Made by a program: the position numbers and the translations under genes
Part shown: piece after piece, positions 3,769 to 6,716 of the stretch
Position numbering within the stretch: the first letter of the stretch is position 1
How the letters are laid out: every line of letters starts with the position of its first letter
Notes under the pieces: generated by a model
What the model was told of the DNA's origin: nothing
The model's database searches: none
What the model saw: the letters and a program-made list of their open reading frames with translations, nothing else
Origin: Bacteroidales bacterium
Lineage (GTDB): Bacteria; Bacteroidota; Bacteroidia; Bacteroidales; UBA932
Length of the DNA: 6,716 bases
Direction: 5' to 3'
Assembly (NCBI GenBank): GCA_017509375.1
Contig: JAFWPT010000462.1
Location: 1 to 6,716, forward strand

Positions 3769-6716
3769 ATGAAAAAGACACTAGTTTTCTCCGCTGTCGC
3801 CGCGTTATTGATCGCTGGCTGCGAGAAAGAAGCACCGGAGCAGGAAATCGTCCCTGCCGCAAATGTCAAGACCATACTGTCAGCCAGTCTTCAGCCGTTA
3901 AGCAAAACCGAAATCAACGGTGTAAAGGTCAGCTGGGCTTCGGGTGACGCCATCAACGTCAACGGAGTGACGTCTGAGCCCATCACCGAAGGCACGGACA
4001 AGGCAGAATTCGGTTTTACCGAGGAGCTCACCGCTCCGTACAACGCCGTATATCCCGCATCCATTTACAAAGATGCGGCTTCGCTCACCCTTCCCGAAAG
4101 CTGGGAGGCAAGTCCCATGCCCACTCCCCTGCTGGCCACGTCCGAAACGGAGACTACGCTCAGTTTCCGTCCTGCCACAGCCCTTCTCAAACTTCAGGTC
4201 ACCGGCAGCGGACAGACACTCGACAACATCTGCGTTACCGCCCTTGGCGAGCAGGTTCTCAGCGGAGAATTCAGCGTTGATTGGAATGCCCTTGCCATAG
4301 CCCCCGTTTCCGGCAGCAAGAGCGTTTCGGTCAAAGTAGGCGCCGCCCTGAGCAGCGAGCCCGTCATCGTGTATGTCCCTGTTCCTGCAGGAGAATACCC
4401 CGAGGGCCTTCAGATAGACTTCAACGCCGGAACAGCCACCATGCGCAGGACCCTGAGTGGCCGTACGCTCGCCGCAGGACAATTACGCTCCATGCCCGCC
4501 CTCGACCTGTCCGGCAGCAAGGGCATTATGTCCGCAGCCGACTTCATCGCGTTCGCAGAGGCCGTCAACGCAGGCGAATCCACCGCCCCCTGGGAGAACG
4601 AGGCCGGCGTTGTCAACCTGCTTGCGGACATCGACTTCACCGGCGTCACCGACTGGGTTCCTGTGGGGAACGCCACTGCCCCGTGGAGTTCCTACAACCC
4701 CGAGAAGATCACCGCAGGCCATGCGTTCACCGGAAAATTCGACGGCAACGCACATCATATCAAGAATCTGCATCTCGTGTGCAACGAGACGGTAGCAGGC
4801 AAGCACTTCGGACTTTTCGGCTACGTGGGCCCTGGAGCTTTGGTACAGAACTTCGTCATCGAAGACAACTGCTCGCTTACCGTCAATTCATCAGCATTCA
4901 TCAGCGCAGGCATGATTGCAGGCGTGGTATTTGACTCCCAGGTGCGCGACATCACAAGCTACGCCCCAATGACCTACAGCGGCAGTGCAACCGAAGCCCT
5001 TCACATGGCACTCATCGGCGGCATGTACTCAAAGAATGTCGGTTCCATCATCGACAGCGTGCATAACAGGGGCGAAATCAAAGCGACTAACTCCGCCAAC
5101 CTCAATGCAGGAGCCACCAGTATCCATATAGCCGGCATCGTGGGATTCGCCAACGCACCCAGCGGAAATGCAAAGCGGAACGTCATCTCCGACAGCAACA
5201 ACTTCGGCGACATCGACTCCCAGACCGGCAGGACTTCGGGCATCGTTGCCGCAGCCAACTCCTGTACCGACATCGTCGGCTGCGAGAATCATGGCAACCA
5301 GCTCAACAGCATGCCGTCGGATGGCGCCGCGCGACTTGGCAACATAACCTGCATCGCCGCAAACGGCTCCTCCCTTACGCGATGCAAGAACTACGGCAAT
5401 CTGGTCTCCACCACCGCAGGACGCGTCGGCGGCCTTCTGTGCCTTCCCAACACGGACAACGTGACATACTCCCAGTGCGAGAATTACGGCGAGATTATAT
5501 CGGACAACGAGTTCCGCGGCGTATTTTTCGCCTACAACAACAAAGTATCCAATTGGAACACTTGTCACGCCTCCGGAAAGGTTGGCACATACAACAACGG
5601 AACCTACCAGTACGACATCTATCCCGAAAGCACCAAGATAAAATATCTGGGCTACAACGACGGCAGCAAAGGCACCTATAAAGACATCACCTATGACATC
5701 GCCACCGGCGACGAACCCGTCATCGACAAGCTCAACGTAGATGCCGACTACCGTATCTTCTTCATTGGCAACAGCTTTACCAAAGATGCAGTGGAGCACC
5801 TGCCCGGCATAATCAAAGCCGCAGGGCTCGACAACATCCAGATGGTCCACATGTACTACGGAGGCCGTACCGTACCGGAATACAACAACGGATGGTTCAC
5901 ATCCAGCGACTACAGCTGTTACGTATGTAATCCCGGCGAAAGCGGCTGGACCACTCTCAAGAATTACACGCTCGCACAGATAGCAAGCGCCAACAAGTAT
6001 GACGTTGTCACCGTCCAGGAACACACCGGACGCCTGCTGGCATGGGGATGGACAAGCACTGAAGAGGCTGCCGTCAAAGGCATAGTATCCAAGATAAAGG
6101 AGGCCCAGACAGCCCTCGGCGGCAGTCCCAAGCTGTACTACATCCTCTCGCAGGCATATTTCGACATGTCAAAGGCCGAGAAAGTCACCAAGCCCTTCAG
6201 CAACCAGGCCGAAATGTGGACAATCATCGCCGCACAGGCCAAGACGGCAGTCGAGACCTGCGGATTCGACGGAGTAATCTCCACCGGAGCGATGCTGCAG
6301 AACCTGAGGACCTCATCGATAAACAACGAAATGGACCTCACCCGCGACGGCTACCACATGGACTACGGCATCGCCCGTTACGGTGCGTCCTGCACGGTGT
6401 TCGATAGTTTCATCGGCCCCGACAACGGCAACGTGAAGCTTGACTCCAACACTTACCGCTACACGGTCTCTTCCACCACGGAAGGCAGCTACTCCACTCC
6501 CGTTACCGATGCCAATGCTCCCATTGCCCTGCAGGCGGCACGCTACGCCATTGCCAACCCCTACCAGGTAACCGACATGAGCTCAACCGGAGACGTGGAG
6601 AAGATTTTCATCTCCAATTCCGAGGAGCTGCTCACATTCGCCCAGAGGGTGAACAGCGGCGACGAGGCTGCAAAAAGCGCAGACGTTACGCTCACTGCCG
6701 ACATCGACTGTTCTTC
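3769..6716 (+). CDS. Large modular surface lipoprotein with beta-helix-like repeats and DUF4886 (SGNH-like) domain, 3'-truncated
   Basis: The frame runs 982 codons without a stop to the window end. It starts with a lipoprotein signal peptide whose lipobox is LIAGC (Cys18). The acidic EKE after the cysteine resembles the Bacteroidota surface-export signal, so the protein is probably on the cell surface. Residues about 30-250 look fimbrillin-like, with a typical VSWASGDAINVNG near 48-60. A module at 254-292 ends LLADIDFTG. A GLUG-type stretch, FTGKFDGNAHHIKNL, follows at about 321-334, then NxG repeats to about 577 that suggest a beta-helix. Residues about 661-880 match DUF4886, an SGNH-hydrolase-like family: IGNSF at 666-670 (candidate nucleophile Ser669), YYGGRT at 696-701, TVQEHTG at 748-754, and DGYHMDYG with Asp860 and His863 as the candidate acid/base pair. 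From about residue 947 a second copy of the 254-292 module begins. An esterase or deacetylase acting on glycans is possible by analogy, but no substrate can be named. The downstream end is missing. Confidence 0.85.
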   Translation, partial: MKKTLVFSAVAALLIAGCEKEAPEQEIVPAANVKTILSASLQPLSKTEINGVKVSWASGDAINVNGVTSEPITEGTDKAEFGFTEELTAPYNAVYPASIYKDAASLTLPESWEASPMPTPLLATSETETTLSFRPATALLKLQVTGSGQTLDNICVTALGEQVLSGEFSVDWNALAIAPVSGSKSVSVKVGAALSSEPVIVYVPVPAGEYPEGLQIDFNAGTATMRRTLSGRTLAAGQLRSMPALDLSGSKGIMSAADFIAFAEAVNAGESTAPWENEAGVVNLLADIDFTGVTDWVPVGNATAPWSSYNPEKITAGHAFTGKFDGNAHHIKNLHLVCNETVAGKHFGLFGYVGPGALVQNFVIEDNCSLTVNSSAFISAGMIAGVVFDSQVRDITSYAPMTYSGSATEALHMALIGGMYSKNVGSIIDSVHNRGEIKATNSANLNAGATSIHIAGIVGFANAPSGNAKRNVISDSNNFGDIDSQTGRTSGIVAAANSCTDIVGCENHGNQLNSMPSDGAARLGNITCIAANGSSLTRCKNYGNLVSTTAGRVGGLLCLPNTDNVTYSQCENYGEIISDNEFRGVFFAYNNKVSNWNTCHASGKVGTYNNGTYQYDIYPESTKIKYLGYNDGSKGTYKDITYDIATGDEPVIDKLNVDADYRIFFIGNSFTKDAVEHLPGIIKAAGLDNIQMVHMYYGGRTVPEYNNGWFTSSDYSCYVCNPGESGWTTLKNYTLAQIASANKYDVVTVQEHTGRLLAWGWTSTEEAAVKGIVSKIKEAQTALGGSPKLYYILSQAYFDMSKAEKVTKPFSNQAEMWTIIAAQAKTAVETCGFDGVISTGAMLQNLRTSSINNEMDLTRDGYHMDYGIARYGASCTVFDSFIGPDNGNVKLDSNTYRYTVSSTTEGSYSTPVTDANAPIALQAARYAIANPYQVTDMSSTGDVEKIFISNSEELLTFAQRVNSGDEAAKSADVTLTADIDCS
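4528..4644 (+). repeat. First copy of an intragenic protein module (residues 254-292 of the lipoprotein)
   Basis: This segment encodes a helix-like stretch, ADFIAFAEAVNAGE, then a variable linker and LLADIDFTG. It opens the first GLUG/beta-helix-like region. The same pattern recurs at 6607-6714 (SEELLTFAQRVNSGDE, then TLTADID). The match is at protein level, in residue pattern and order, and the DNA has diverged, so this is an old module duplication rather than a recent tandem repeat. Such modules commonly begin GLUG-type repeat regions in Bacteroidota surface proteins. Confidence 0.6.
5059..5499 (+). repeat. Degenerate NxG protein repeats, probable beta-helix region (residues 431-577)
   Basis: At least five units share a core of Asn-x-Gly followed by a polar or acidic residue and often a hydrophobic one, several preceded by Cys: HNRGEI near 433, NNFGDI near 478, CENHGN near 507, CKNYGN near 541 and CENYGE near 572. 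Spacing is 45, 29, 34 and 31 residues. Between units are short glycine-rich strands such as AGIVGFA and GGLLCL. This pattern suits stacked beta-helix coils in a surface adhesin or glycan-binding protein; the fold is inferred. Confidence 0.55.
6607..6714 (+). repeat. Second copy of the intragenic module (residues 947-982), cut by the window edge
   Basis: The residues reproduce the order seen at 4528-4644: a helix-like stretch with LLTFAQRVNSG, then a strand ending LTADID. The copy comes directly after the DUF4886 domain and a short linker. It implies that another GLUG/beta-helix-like region begins here and continues outside the window, so that the SGNH-like domain lies between two repeat regions. 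Confidence 0.5.

Noticed and set aside
3898..4482. A 194-codon minus-strand frame and the + frame at 4281-4934 overlapping the lipoprotein gene
   Set aside because: Both are shadows of the lipoprotein frame. The + frame is extremely Arg-rich, a usual sign of a wrong frame in GC-rich DNA.
5029..6024. A 331-codon open frame on the minus strand opposite the large lipoprotein
   Set aside because: Its Val/Gly/Ala-rich translation shows no domain or motif, while the opposite strand encodes clear DUF4886 and repeat motifs.

Overview
The window is about 6.7 kb of a Bacteroidota genome, most likely a gut- or host-associated member of the Bacteroidales. This is inferred from the relaxed lipoprotein signal peptides, the lack of clear Shine-Dalgarno sequences, the moderately high GC, and the protein families seen: a secreted M6 metalloprotease, a lipoprotein glycerophosphodiesterase, and a fimbrillin-like/DUF4886 surface lipoprotein preceded by a tiny ORF. 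Genus cannot be fixed from the sequence. All five supported genes lie on the + strand, and both end genes run off the window.

Layout: (1) 3-1103 is the 3' part of a secreted M6-type zinc metalloprotease with an intact HEFGH motif. (2) 1104-1240 is a 137-base non-coding gap. (3) 1241-2206 is a lipoprotein glycerophosphodiester phosphodiesterase. (4) 2220-3632 is an organophosphate:phosphate antiporter, probably the glycerol-3-phosphate transporter GlpT, using a TTG start. (5) 3635-3757 is a 40-codon small ORF. (6) 3769 to the window end is at least 982 codons of a large modular surface lipoprotein. It has a fimbrillin-like N-terminal part, GLUG/beta-helix-like repeats, an SGNH-hydrolase-like DUF4886 domain, and then the start of a second repeat module.

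How the genes may work together: the phosphodiesterase and transporter make a coherent pair. The first would release glycerol 3-phosphate from deacylated phospholipids in the periplasm, and the second would import it in exchange for phosphate. The spacings after the phosphodiesterase are 13, 2 and 11 bases, so the four genes could be co-transcribed, although the last two have no obvious role in glycerophosphodiester use. The M6 protease and the large lipoprotein both look like secreted or surface proteins suited to polymeric or host-derived substrates. No RNA gene, insertion sequence, CRISPR array or convincing terminator was seen, and no gene-free stretch exceeds 300 bases. I see no strong evidence for a wholly new system. 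The features most worth a second look are the modular lipoprotein and the small ORF wedged in front of it.
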